NCBI RefSeq assembly: GCF_019048865.1
Contig: NZ_CP077604.1
Coordinates: 682,001-746,000 of the forward strand
Source: Aquihabitans sp. G128
Lineage (GTDB): Bacteria; Actinomycetota; Acidimicrobiia; Acidimicrobiales; Iamiaceae
Direction of reading: 5' to 3'
DNA: 64,000 nt
The stretch's first letter is position 1; each line of letters begins with the position of its first letter. The position numbers and the translations under genes are program-made. Below, piece by piece: positions 40,574 to 51,056 of this stretch. A model generated the notes under the pieces. That model saw only the letters and a list, made by a program, of their open reading frames with translations. It ran no database searches and was not told the DNA's origin.

Positions 40574-41386
40574 TCAGTCCTTGAGGCCGGGGTGGCGGCT
40601 GGCGAGGAGCGGGACCAACAGGGCCTTCGGCGTGAGGTGGGCGAACATGGCCGCAGCGCGGTTGGCCGGGCCGGGGATGGCCACCGGCTTGCCCTTGTCG
40701 AGCGCCGTCACGCCGACCTTGGCCACGGCCTCGGCCGACTCCCACATGAACGCCGGCAGCGCGGCCTCGGCGTCCTCCTTGGCGAAGCCGGCGGCCTCGC
40801 CGAAGCCGGTGTCGACCGGGCCGGGGCAGAGCGCGGTGGCCGCCACGCCGGTGCCCCGCAGCTCGCCGCCGAGCGAGCGGGTGTAGGAGAGGACGAACGC
40901 CTTGCAGCCGCCGTAGCCGGCCTGGCCGGGCAGCGGCTGGAACGCCGCGGTGGACGCCACGTTCAGGATGCCGCCCCGGCCCCGGGCCACCATGCCGGGC
41001 AGGAAGCGGCTGCACAGGTCGGCCACCGCCACCACGTCGACCTCGATCATCGCCATCTCGGCGGCCGGGTCGGCCTGGGCGATGGGCCCGAGGGTGGACA
41101 GCCCGGCGTTGTTCACCAGGATGTCGGGCTCGAGGCCCAGCTCGGTGACCCGGTCGAGCAGACCGGCCCGGGCGTCGCGGTCGGCGAGGTCGGTGGCGAG
41201 CACCTCGGCCCGCACCCCGGAGCCCCGCAGCTCCGCCGCGAGGTCGGCCAGCTTGTCGGCCCGGCGGGCCACCAGGGTGACCCCGTGGCCCCGGCGCACC
41301 AGCTCGCGGGCGATCTCGGCGCCGATGCCGGAGGACGCCCCGGTGACGACGGCGGTGCGGTCAGGGGCAGGCGTGGGCAGCGTCAT
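40574..41386 (-). CDS. Short-chain dehydrogenase/reductase
   Basis: A 270-residue Rossmann oxidoreductase of the DltE/YqjQ-like SDR group. It has the cofactor motif TGASSGIGAEIA, an Arg-rich beta2 end (ARRADKL) suggesting NADP, NNAG in LVNNAG, and the catalytic Ser-Tyr-Lys in NVASTAAF and GYGGCKAF. The substrate is unknown. With the downstream repeats and the aminotransferase gene it sits on the minus strand between the two pyr units and has no evident role in pyrimidine synthesis. Confidence 0.88.
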   Translation of the reverse strand: MTLPTPAPDRTAVVTGASSGIGAEIARELVRRGHGVTLVARRADKLADLAAELRGSGVRAEVLATDLADRDARAGLLDRVTELGLEPDILVNNAGLSTLGPIAQADPAAEMAMIEVDVVAVADLCSRFLPGMVARGRGGILNVASTAAFQPLPGQAGYGGCKAFVLSYTRSLGGELRGTGVAATALCPGPVDTGFGEAAGFAKEDAEAALPAFMWESAEAVAKVGVTALDKGKPVAIPGPANRAAAMFAHLTPKALLVPLLASRHPGLKD

Positions 41387-41427
41387 GGCCGCCGAGCGTA
41401 GGCGGGCCGACGCGATCGACGGACGAG

Positions 41428-41639
41428 ACGGTTCTGTCGGGGAACGGTGTTGCGTGGCGACCTGTCTCCCGACAGAACGGGGGGCCGGACGGTTCTGTCG
41501 GGAAACGGCCCGGACGGTTCTGTCGGGGGATCGTGTCGTGTGGCGACCAGCTTCCCTGACAGAACGGGTTGGGGGGACGGCCCGGACGGTTCTGTCGGGA
41601 AATCGTGCCGTGGGGCGACCTGTTCTCCCGACAGAACGG
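41428..41639. repeat. Cluster of palindromic repeat units (three hairpins plus one orphan arm)
   Basis: A 14-nt arm ACGGTTCTGTCGGG occurs four times (41428, 41489, 41514, 41586). Its complement CCCGACAGAACGG occurs three times (41468, 41554 with one extra T, 41627). Units 1, 3 and 4 are about 53 bp, each with a 26-27 nt interior containing a conserved GTGGCGACC-like core. The second forward arm has no partner. The cluster fills almost all of 41387-41648 between two minus-strand genes. No ORF of its own. Confidence 0.85.
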
Positions 41640-41648
41640 TGACGCGGC

Positions 41649-42824
41649 TCAGGCGGTGACGACGGCGTGGAGGCGGCGGACGGCCTCGTGGAGCTCGTCG
41701 ACGCTGGCGGTGGCGAAGCTGAGGCGCATCGCCGAGTGGTCCGGGGCGTCGACGCCGAACGCCGAGCCGGGGACGTAGGCCACGCCCGCGGCCACGGCGT
41801 CGAGGAGGCGGGCGGTGGCGTCGAAGCCCTCGAAGCGCGTCCAGACGAACATCCCCCCGCCGGGCACGGTGAACGGCGCGGCGTCGCCGAAGGTCTGGTG
41901 GAGGGCGTCGACGAGGCCGTCGCGGCGCTCGCGGTAGAGGGCGCGCGAGCGGTCGAGGTGCGCCGCCCGCCAGGCCGGGTCCTGGGCGAGGGCGGTGACC
42001 ACGCCCTGGCTCAGCGAGCTGGTGTGCAGGTCGGAGGACTGCTTGGCCACGATGACCGCGTCGAGCAGCCAGCGGGGTCCGGCCATCCAGCCCAGGCGGA
42101 GGCCCGGCGCGACGGTCTTGGACACCGAGCGCAGGCGCACGACGTGCTCGCTGCCGGGGCCCACCGGCCCGGGCGGGGGCGCGTCGAACCACAGCTCGCC
42201 GTAGGGGTCGTCCTCGACGACGACGAAGCCGTAGCGCTCGGCCAGCTCGGCCAGGTGCACCCGGCGCTCGGTGGAGAGCGTGGCCCCGGTGGGGTTGTGG
42301 AAGTTGGTGACGACGTAGGCCAGCTTGGGGCGCAGCCCAGCGGCGAGCCGTTCGGCCAGCACGTCGGTGCGGAGCCCGTCGCCGTCGACGGGGATGGCGG
42401 TGAGCTGGGCGCCGTGGCTGCGCAGGGCCTGCAGCGAGCCGAGGTAGTCGGGGTCGCCCACCACCACGGGGTCGCCGTCGTCGACGAGCACCCGGCTGAC
42501 CAGGTCGAGGCCCTGCTGCGAGCCGGTGGTGACCACCAGGTCCTCCGGCTCGACCTGGGCGTCGGTCCACCCGGCGAGCGCGGCGCGGCATGCCGGGTCA
42601 CCGTCGGTGCGGCCGTACTGCACGGCGTCGGTCCCGCCCTCGAGCGCAGCCAGCGCAGCGGCGCGCAGCTCGGCCATGGGGAACGACGACGGCGCCGGGA
42701 TCCCGCCGGCCAGGGAGATCACGCCGGGGGCGCTGGCGTGCACGAGGATGTCGCGGATGGTGGACGAGGTGGCGCCCTGGGCACGACGGGACAGCAGGAG
42801 GGCGGGGTCGGCGGTTCCGGTCAC
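41649..42824 (-). CDS. PLP-dependent aminotransferase (class I/II, 2-aminoadipate/aromatic type)
   Basis: A 391-residue fold-type I aminotransferase. It has ISLAGGIPAPSSFP near the N-terminus, VTTGSQQGLDLVSRVL, FHNPTGATLS, DDPYGELWF and the PLP Lys in SVSKTVAPGLRLGWMAGP. This pattern fits the LysN/ARO8/MocR-catalytic-domain group, which act on 2-aminoadipate, aromatic or branched-chain amino acids. The substrate is not fixed. GTG 42824 is chosen because TACCGT lies 6 nt upstream (leaderless). Confidence 0.85.
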   Translation of the reverse strand: MTGTADPALLLSRRAQGATSSTIRDILVHASAPGVISLAGGIPAPSSFPMAELRAAALAALEGGTDAVQYGRTDGDPACRAALAGWTDAQVEPEDLVVTTGSQQGLDLVSRVLVDDGDPVVVGDPDYLGSLQALRSHGAQLTAIPVDGDGLRTDVLAERLAAGLRPKLAYVVTNFHNPTGATLSTERRVHLAELAERYGFVVVEDDPYGELWFDAPPPGPVGPGSEHVVRLRSVSKTVAPGLRLGWMAGPRWLLDAVIVAKQSSDLHTSSLSQGVVTALAQDPAWRAAHLDRSRALYRERRDGLVDALHQTFGDAAPFTVPGGGMFVWTRFEGFDATARLLDAVAAGVAYVPGSAFGVDAPDHSAMRLSFATASVDELHEAVRRLHAVVTA

Positions 42825-42830
42825 CGGCCG

Positions 42831-42836
42831 ACGGTA
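42831..42836 (-). promoter_or_regulatory. -10 element for the aminotransferase gene
   Basis: On the minus strand, TACCGT then CGGCCG then GTG: 6-nt spacing and no ribosome site. The same CGGCCG spacer follows the -10 of phzF. Confidence 0.45.
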
Positions 42837-42956
42837 GCAACGCCCGAGCCGCTCGCCGGGGCTCCGTTTCGCCTCGACCGGCCCGCTCGAGGGCACCGCC
42901 GCCTGGTCCGGGGCCCTGGACCCTCGAAGGCTTGGGGGAGCGGGCCGGTCGGCTGG

Positions 42957-42962
42957 TAGCTT
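42957..42962 (+). promoter_or_regulatory. -10 element for carA-carB-pyrD-pyrF
   Basis: TAGCTT, 5 nt before the PyrR hairpin, the same arrangement as at pyrR. A weak TTGGGG at 42932 could be the -35 (19-nt spacer). Confidence 0.5.
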
Positions 42963-42967
42963 CCTCT

Positions 42968-43008
42968 CCTGACCGTGAAGTGGGTCCAGTGAGGCCCACA
43001 CGGACAGG
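42968..43008 (+). promoter_or_regulatory. PyrR-binding hairpin in the carA leader
   Basis: Lower stem CCTG-A-CCGT with ACGG-A-CAGG, upper stem GGGTC with GGCCC, and hexaloop CAGTGA, again fitting CNGNGA. The sequence is almost the same as the pyrR leader element. The 3' arm overlaps the AGGAG ribosome site of the leader ORF at 43018. Confidence 0.82.
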
Positions 43009-43017
43009 AGCGCAGCA

Positions 43018-43089
43018 ATGGCACAGCCCACCTCGTCACCCACGCCCCCAGCCGGGGGCTTTTCTTTTGCCCGGGAGGCGGTGGCGTGA
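43018..43089 (+). CDS. carA leader ORF (23 codons)
   Basis: ATG 43018 follows AGGAG by 7 nt. The 23-residue frame begins [14 protein letters not shown] and ends in a TGA that overlaps the carA GTG (GTGA at 43086-43089). The terminator at 43044-43068 is inside the frame, so a translating ribosome would disrupt it. Its ribosome site overlaps the PyrR hairpin. Likely a regulatory leader peptide rather than a functional protein. Confidence 0.6.
   Translation: MAQPTSSPTPPAGGFSFAREAVA
43044..43068 (+). terminator. Intrinsic terminator inside the carA leader
   Basis: Stem GCCCCC/GGGGGC with an AGCC loop, followed by TTTTCTTTT. This is a canonical Rho-independent terminator, placed 18 nt before the carA start and inside the leader ORF. 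T-tracts are otherwise rare in this window. Confidence 0.8.
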
Positions 43090-44305
43090 TCCGCGGCGCG
43101 CTCCTCGTGCTCACCGACGGCACCACGTTCGAGGGCGAGGCCCTCGGGGCCACGCCGGCGAACGGCATCGCCACCGGTGAGGTGGTGTTCAACACCGTGC
43201 TGCACGGCTACCAGGAGGTCATCTCCGACCCCTCCTACGCCGGCCAGATCATCACCTTCACCTATCCCCACATCGGCAACTACGGCGTGACCCCGCACGA
43301 CGACGAGGGCCGCCGGCCCTTCTGCCGCGGCGTGGTGGTCCGCGAGCCCGCTCGGCGCCGCTCCAACTGGCGCGCCACCGAGGACCTGGACGCCTGGCTG
43401 GTGCGCCACGGCATCCCCGGCATCGGCGGGGTCGACACCCGGCGGCTCACCCGCCACATCCGCGACACCGGCGCCACGCCCGGTGCCTTCGGCGCCCTGG
43501 GCGAGGCGCCCGACGGGACCACCGTGACCGAGGCGTCCTTGCTGGCAGCGGCCACCGCCGAGCCCGGCACCGACGGCGTCGACCTGGTGGCCCAGGTCAC
43601 CACCGACGCCTCCTACGTGGTGGGCAGCGACGCCCCGTTCCGCGTCGTCGCCTACGACTTCGGCATCAAGGCCACGATCCTGCGCCACCTGGCCGGGTTC
43701 GCCAACGTCACCGTGGTGCCCGCCTCCACGCCGGCGGCCGAGGTGCTGGCCCACCACCCGCACGGCGTCTTCCTCTCGAACGGGCCCGGCGATCCCGAGG
43801 CCGTGCCCTACGCGGTGGAGGCCACCCGCGAGCTGCTGGGCAAGGTCCCGGTCTTCGGGATCTGCCTCGGCCACCAGATCCTGGGCCTGGCGCTCGGCGC
43901 CCAGACCGTGAAGCTGCCCTTCGGCCACCACGGCGGCAACCACCCGGTCCGCCGCCTGCGCGACGGCAAGGTCGAGATCACCAGCCAGAACCACAACTTC
44001 GCCATCGACCCCGACACGCTGGTCGACGCCGAGGTCACCCACGTCAACCTGAACGACGGCGTGGTCCAGGGCATCAAGGCCACCAAGGTGTCGGCCTTCT
44101 CGGTCCAGCACCACCCGGAGGCTGGCCCCGGCCCGCACGATGCCAGCTACCTCTTCGACGACTTCGCCCTGGCCATGGCCGGGTTCCACGCCGACGCCGG
44201 CCTGCCGACGGCCCCCAAGCCGGAGCTCGTCTGGGGCCAGGAGCCCGACGGCCTCGTGACCGGGCACCTGCAGCGCAGCGACGCCGACCACGGAGGCCAG
44301 GCCTG

Positions 44306-44306
<1 letters not shown>
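43086..44306 (+). CDS. carA: Carbamoyl phosphate synthase small subunit
   Basis: Glutaminase subunit that feeds ammonia to CarB. The 406 residues have the N-terminal [31 protein letters not shown], and the class I glutamine amidotransferase domain with catalytic Cys260 in [13 protein letters not shown] and the His-Glu pair in [14 protein letters not shown]. The GTG overlaps the leader-ORF stop, and GGAGG lies 9 nt upstream. Regulation by PyrR through the leader is likely. Stop overlaps carB (TGATG). Confidence 0.96.
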
Positions 44307-47652
<3,346 letters not shown>

Positions 47653-47656
<4 letters not shown>

Positions 47657-48633
47657 GGCGCCTGTGCCGCGGTGCCGGGGGCGGGCGCGACGGTGCTGCC
47701 GCCGTGCCCGACCTGCCCACCCGCGTCGGCTCGATCGAGCTGCGCAACCCCGTCATGACGGCGTCCGGCACGGCAGGCCACGGCGCCGAGCTGGCGTCCT
47801 ACCTCGACCTCGAGGCCCTCGGTGCCGTGGTGACCAAGTCGGTCTCCGCCGACCCCTGGCCCGGCAACCCGGCGCCCCGGGTCCACCAGGCCACGGCCGG
47901 CATGCTCAACGCCGTCGGCCTCCAGGGGCCCGGCGTGGCGGCCTGGCTGGCCGACGAGCTGCCCGACCTCATCGCCACCGGCGCCACCGTCGTGGCCTCG
48001 ATCTGGGGCCGGTCCGTCGACGACTACCGCCGGGCCGCCGACCTGCTGGCCGACGCCCCGGGCCAGGTGGTGGCGGTCGAGGTCAACCTGAGCTGCCCCA
48101 ACGTCGAGGACCGCTCGGGCATGTTCGCCCACTCCGCCGAGGCCACCGAGGCGGCCATGGCGGTCACCGCCGGCTGCGGCCGCCCGCGGTGGGCGAAGCT
48201 CAGCCCGAACGTCGGCGACCTGGTGCCCATCGTCGACGCGGCCGTCCGTGGGGGCGCCGAGGCGGTCACCCTGGTCAACACCGTCATGGGCATGGCCATC
48301 GACCCCGCCACCCGGACCTACCGGCTCGGCAACGGGGGAGGGGGCCTGTCGGGCCCGGCCATCCACCCGGTGGCCGTGCGCGCCGTCCACGACGTCGCGG
48401 CGGCCCGCCCCGACGTGGCGATCGTCGGCGCCGGCGGCGTCCTCGACGGCGAGACCGCTGCCGAGCTGCTGGTGGCCGGCGCCTCGGCGGTGCAGGTCGG
48501 GACGGCCACCTTCGCCGACCCGCGGGCTCCCGGTCGGGTGGCGGCAGAACTGGTTGACTGGTGCCGGCGACACGGCGTCGAGCACGCCGACGAACTGATC
48601 GGAGCGATCCATGGACACGACCGCCGCAGCTGA
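47653..48633 (+). CDS. pyrD: Dihydroorotate dehydrogenase, class 1B-like
   Basis: FMN enzyme converting dihydroorotate to orotate. The sequence [45 protein letters not shown] and NLSCPN resembles PyrDB (class 1B, cytoplasmic), which normally needs a PyrK partner. No pyrK is in the window. The GTG at 47653 overlaps the carB stop and has AGGAG upstream. A shorter start at GTG 47704 ([10 protein letters not shown]) fits the family N-terminus better and is a real alternative. The 3' end overlaps pyrF by 23 nt. Confidence 0.92.
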
Positions 48634-49336
48634 GACGCCGCTGATCCAGGCCGACCACGACGTGCGGCGTCGACTGGCGCTGGTCATCGACGTCGACGAC
48701 CTGGTGGTCGCCCGCCGCCTCGCCCAGACCCTGCGCCCGTGGTTCGGCGTCGCCAAGGTGGGCCTCGAGCTGTTCAGCGCCGCCGGTCCGGACGCCATCG
48801 AGACGATGGCCGAGCTGGGCTACGAGGTCTTCGCCGACCTCAAGCTCCACGACATCCCCACCACCGTGGGCAAGGCCTCGCGGGTCCTGGGCTCGCTGGG
48901 CGCCAGCTACGTGACCATGCACGCGTTCGGCGGGGTCGACATGCTCCGCGCCGGGGTCGAGGGCCTGCGCGCCGGCGCCGAGTCCGCCGGCCTCCCCGAG
49001 CCCACCGCCCTCGCGGTGACCGTGCTCACCAGCGACGGCGGGGCCCCGCCCCACATCCTCCCCAAGCGGGTGGCCACCGCCATCGAGGCCGGCTGCGGCG
49101 GTCTGGTGTGCGCGGTCGGCGACGTGCGCGAGGCCCGCCTGCTGGGCCCGGCGCTCACCATCGTCACGCCGGGCATCCGTCCGGTCGGCTCGCCCACCCA
49201 CGACCAGGCCCGGGCCGCCACGCCCCAAGAGGCGTTCGACGCCGGTGCCGACCTGCTCGTCATCGGCCGCGCCGTCACCGCAGCGCCGGACCCGGTGGTC
49301 GCCGCCGCCGAGCTGGTCGAGTCGCTCACCCTGTGA
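48611..49336 (+). CDS. pyrF: Orotidine 5'-phosphate decarboxylase
   Basis: Converts OMP to UMP, the ligand of PyrR. The 241-residue protein has the catalytic DLKLHDIPTTVGKA (Lys and Asp), LALVIDVDD for the first Asp and TPGIRPVG for the phosphate loop, the class I pattern. The N-terminal extension (about 15 residues) overlaps pyrD. Last gene of the second pyr unit. pyrE is not in the window. Confidence 0.95.
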   Translation: MDTTAAAETPLIQADHDVRRRLALVIDVDDLVVARRLAQTLRPWFGVAKVGLELFSAAGPDAIETMAELGYEVFADLKLHDIPTTVGKASRVLGSLGASYVTMHAFGGVDMLRAGVEGLRAGAESAGLPEPTALAVTVLTSDGGAPPHILPKRVATAIEAGCGGLVCAVGDVREARLLGPALTIVTPGIRPVGSPTHDQARAATPQEAFDAGADLLVIGRAVTAAPDPVVAAAELVESLTL

Positions 49337-49341
49337 CCTGC

Positions 49342-49360
49342 GTGTCCGTCATTCGGACAC
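49342..49360 (+). other. Perfect dyad between pyrF and mihF
   Basis: GTGTCCG, TCATT, CGGACAC: a 7-bp perfect inverted repeat 5 nt after the pyrF stop and 26 nt before the mihF -10. It could be a short hairpin terminator without a T-tract or a repressor site for mihF. Confidence 0.4.
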
Positions 49361-49386
49361 TCCGAGAATCCGAAGCGAGGCAGGAG

Positions 49387-49392
49387 TAGGGT
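49387..49392 (+). promoter_or_regulatory. -10 element for mihF
   Basis: TAGGGT, exactly 7 nt before ATG 49400, with no ribosome site after it. A leaderless start is likely and argues against the in-frame GTG at 49394. Confidence 0.55.
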
Positions 49393-49399
49393 TGTGCCC

Positions 49400-49714
49400 A
49401 TGGCACAGCCTCCGACCCTGTCACCGGAACAGCGCGCTGCGGCGCTCGAGAAGGCGGGCCAGGCCCGCCGTGCTCGCGCAGAGCTCAAGGAGCGCTTGAA
49501 GATGGGCTCCATCACCCTGGCCGAGGTCCTCAAGCAGGGCGAGACCGACGAGCTGGTCGGCAAGACCAAGGTGCTCGCCGTGCTGGAGTCCCTGCCGGGC
49601 GTCGGCAAGGTCAAGGCCCGCCGCACCATGGACGAGATCGGCATCGCCGACACCCGCCGCGTGCGCGGCCTCGGTGCGCAGCAGCGCGAGTCGCTGCTCG
49701 CCGCCTTCGCCTGA
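49400..49714 (+). CDS. mihF: Integration host factor, actinobacterial type (mIHF)
   Basis: An essential nucleoid-associated protein in mycobacteria. The 104 residues show the family pattern LSPEQRAAALEKAGQARRARAELKERLK, SITLAEVL, and the helix-two-turn-helix region LPGVGKVKARRTMDEIGI then RRVRGLG. It is unrelated to the proteobacterial IHF subunits and restricted to actinobacteria, so it is the best single taxonomic marker here. Followed after 2 nt by a nucleotide kinase gene. Confidence 0.93.
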   Translation: MAQPPTLSPEQRAAALEKAGQARRARAELKERLKMGSITLAEVLKQGETDELVGKTKVLAVLESLPGVGKVKARRTMDEIGIADTRRVRGLGAQQRESLLAAFA

Positions 49715-49716
49715 CC

Positions 49717-50280
49717 GTGCTGGTCACCCTTTCGGGGCTGCCGGGCTCGGGGACGAGCACGGTGGCCCGACTGGTCGCGGCCGCCCTCGGCCTGGACCAC
49801 CTCGACGGCGGCACGGTGTTCCGCACCGTGGCGGCCGAGCAGGGGATGAGCCTGGCCGAGTACGCCAAGCTGGCCGAGCACGACGAGAACATCGACCGCG
49901 CCCTCGACGACCGGCTCACCGAACGGGCCCGCCAGGGCGACGTCCTGCTCGAGTCCCGGCTCTCGGGGTGGCTGGCCACCCGGGCCGGGCTCGAGGCGCT
50001 CACCGTCTGGATCGCCTGCGACGAGGTCGAGCGGGCCCGTCGGGTGGGCGGCCGCGACGGCCACGACGCCGAGGAGGCGCTGGCCCACAACCAGAAGCGC
50101 GAGCGCTCCGAGCGGGCCCGCTACCTCGGCTACTACGACATCGACCTCACGGACCTGTCGATCTACGAGCTCGTGCTCGACAGCACCGAGGCCGGGCCGG
50201 AGGCGCTGGTGGCCGAGATCGTGGCGGCCGCCAGGGCCCGGGCCGATCGCCCGGACCCCGCAGAGGCGCCGGCGCCCTAG
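49717..50280 (+). CDS. Cytidylate-kinase-like P-loop kinase
   Basis: A 187-residue P-loop protein. SGLPGSGTSTVARLVAAALGLDHLDGG resembles the short, archaeal-type CMP kinase / Cytidylate_kin2 group (SGxPGSGTTT and so on). LLESRLSGWLATRAG and the Arg-rich lid (HNQKRERSERARYLGYY, DLTDLSIYELVLDS) also fit. It occupies the place between mihF and rpoZ where gmk is usual, but it does not look like guanylate kinase. A role in CMP/dCMP phosphorylation is inferred from sequence type and the nearby pyr genes. Its TAG stop is interlocked with that of the convergent lipoprotein gene (CTAG). Confidence 0.75.
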   Translation: MLVTLSGLPGSGTSTVARLVAAALGLDHLDGGTVFRTVAAEQGMSLAEYAKLAEHDENIDRALDDRLTERARQGDVLLESRLSGWLATRAGLEALTVWIACDEVERARRVGGRDGHDAEEALAHNQKRERSERARYLGYYDIDLTDLSIYELVLDSTEAGPEALVAEIVAAARARADRPDPAEAPAP

Positions 50281-51005
50281 TTGCCCGGGGCGGGGGCCAC
50301 CGTGACGGTGGAGGCCGTGGCCCCGCCGTCGTCGGCCGTCACCCCGAGGCACGCCGAGGCGCCGTCGAGCGGGTCGACGTCGTCGTCGTCGCCCAGGAAG
50401 CTGGCGATGAACGAGGCTCGCAGGGCCTCGTCGGTGACCGCCTTGCGCAGGCAGGCCTCGGTCTTGGCGTCGATCGCCTGGCCCTCGGTGGAGAACGCCT
50501 TGATGAAGGTGTCCGCCAGGTTCACGTCGCAGGCCTCGAACTGGTCGTAGAGCTCGCCGGCCTTGTCCTCGTCGATGCCCAGGGACTTCGGGAAGTCGTC
50601 GCCGTTGCCGGCGGCGAACTGCTGCGGGGTGAGGCCGGCATCGGTGATCTTGTCGAAGCCGATCACGTCGATGAACTTGTCGGCGACGCACTCGGACTTG
50701 TCCTTCGAGAGGATCTCGCCGGAGGAGTCGAAGCTCTCGGTGAAGGCGTCGACGTAGGCCTGCCGGGAGCGGTCGCCGTCGTCGGCCACGGTGGTGCTGG
50801 GGCCGGAGTCGTCGGAGCCGATCGTGGTGGTGGTCTCGGTGTCGCCGTCGACGGTGGTGGTCGACGCCGTGGCCGCCTTGTCGGGCTTGGTGGTGGTGGT
50901 CTTGGCCGCGCCGTCGGAGCCGTCGGAGCTGCACGCCGCGGCGCCCGTGGCGAGCAGGGCGGCGAGGGCGAGGCCGGCGAGGAGCCGGCGGGGTTGGGTG
51001 GTCAT
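50277..51005 (-). CDS. Lipoprotein with Thr-rich linker and four-Cys domain (paralogue 1)
   Basis: A 242-residue predicted lipoprotein with a signal peptide ending ATGAAAC (Cys25). A Thr/Ser/Asp-rich linker spans about residues 26-78. A helical domain follows with four evenly spaced Cys in SECVADK, EACDVNL, EACLRKA and SACLG. It is clearly homologous to the next gene along the whole domain. Function unknown; extracellular or membrane-attached. No -10 resolved. Confidence 0.72.
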   Translation of the reverse strand: MTTQPRRLLAGLALAALLATGAAACSSDGSDGAAKTTTTKPDKAATASTTTVDGDTETTTTIGSDDSGPSTTVADDGDRSRQAYVDAFTESFDSSGEILSKDKSECVADKFIDVIGFDKITDAGLTPQQFAAGNGDDFPKSLGIDEDKAGELYDQFEACDVNLADTFIKAFSTEGQAIDAKTEACLRKAVTDEALRASFIASFLGDDDDVDPLDGASACLGVTADDGGATASTVTVAPAPGN

Positions 51006-51056
51006 GGGATCCGTCCTAGGTGGTGCTGGTTGGGGGGCAGGCTACGCGGTGGCCGT

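Noticed and set aside
41428-41639. Repeat cluster as a CRISPR array
   Set aside because: Only three or four units, each a palindrome whose interior is conserved instead of unique. Spacing is irregular and no cas genes are nearby.
41403-41660. Open frames across the palindrome cluster as small proteins
   Set aside because: They consist only of translated repeats, have no ribosome site and no non-repeat sequence.
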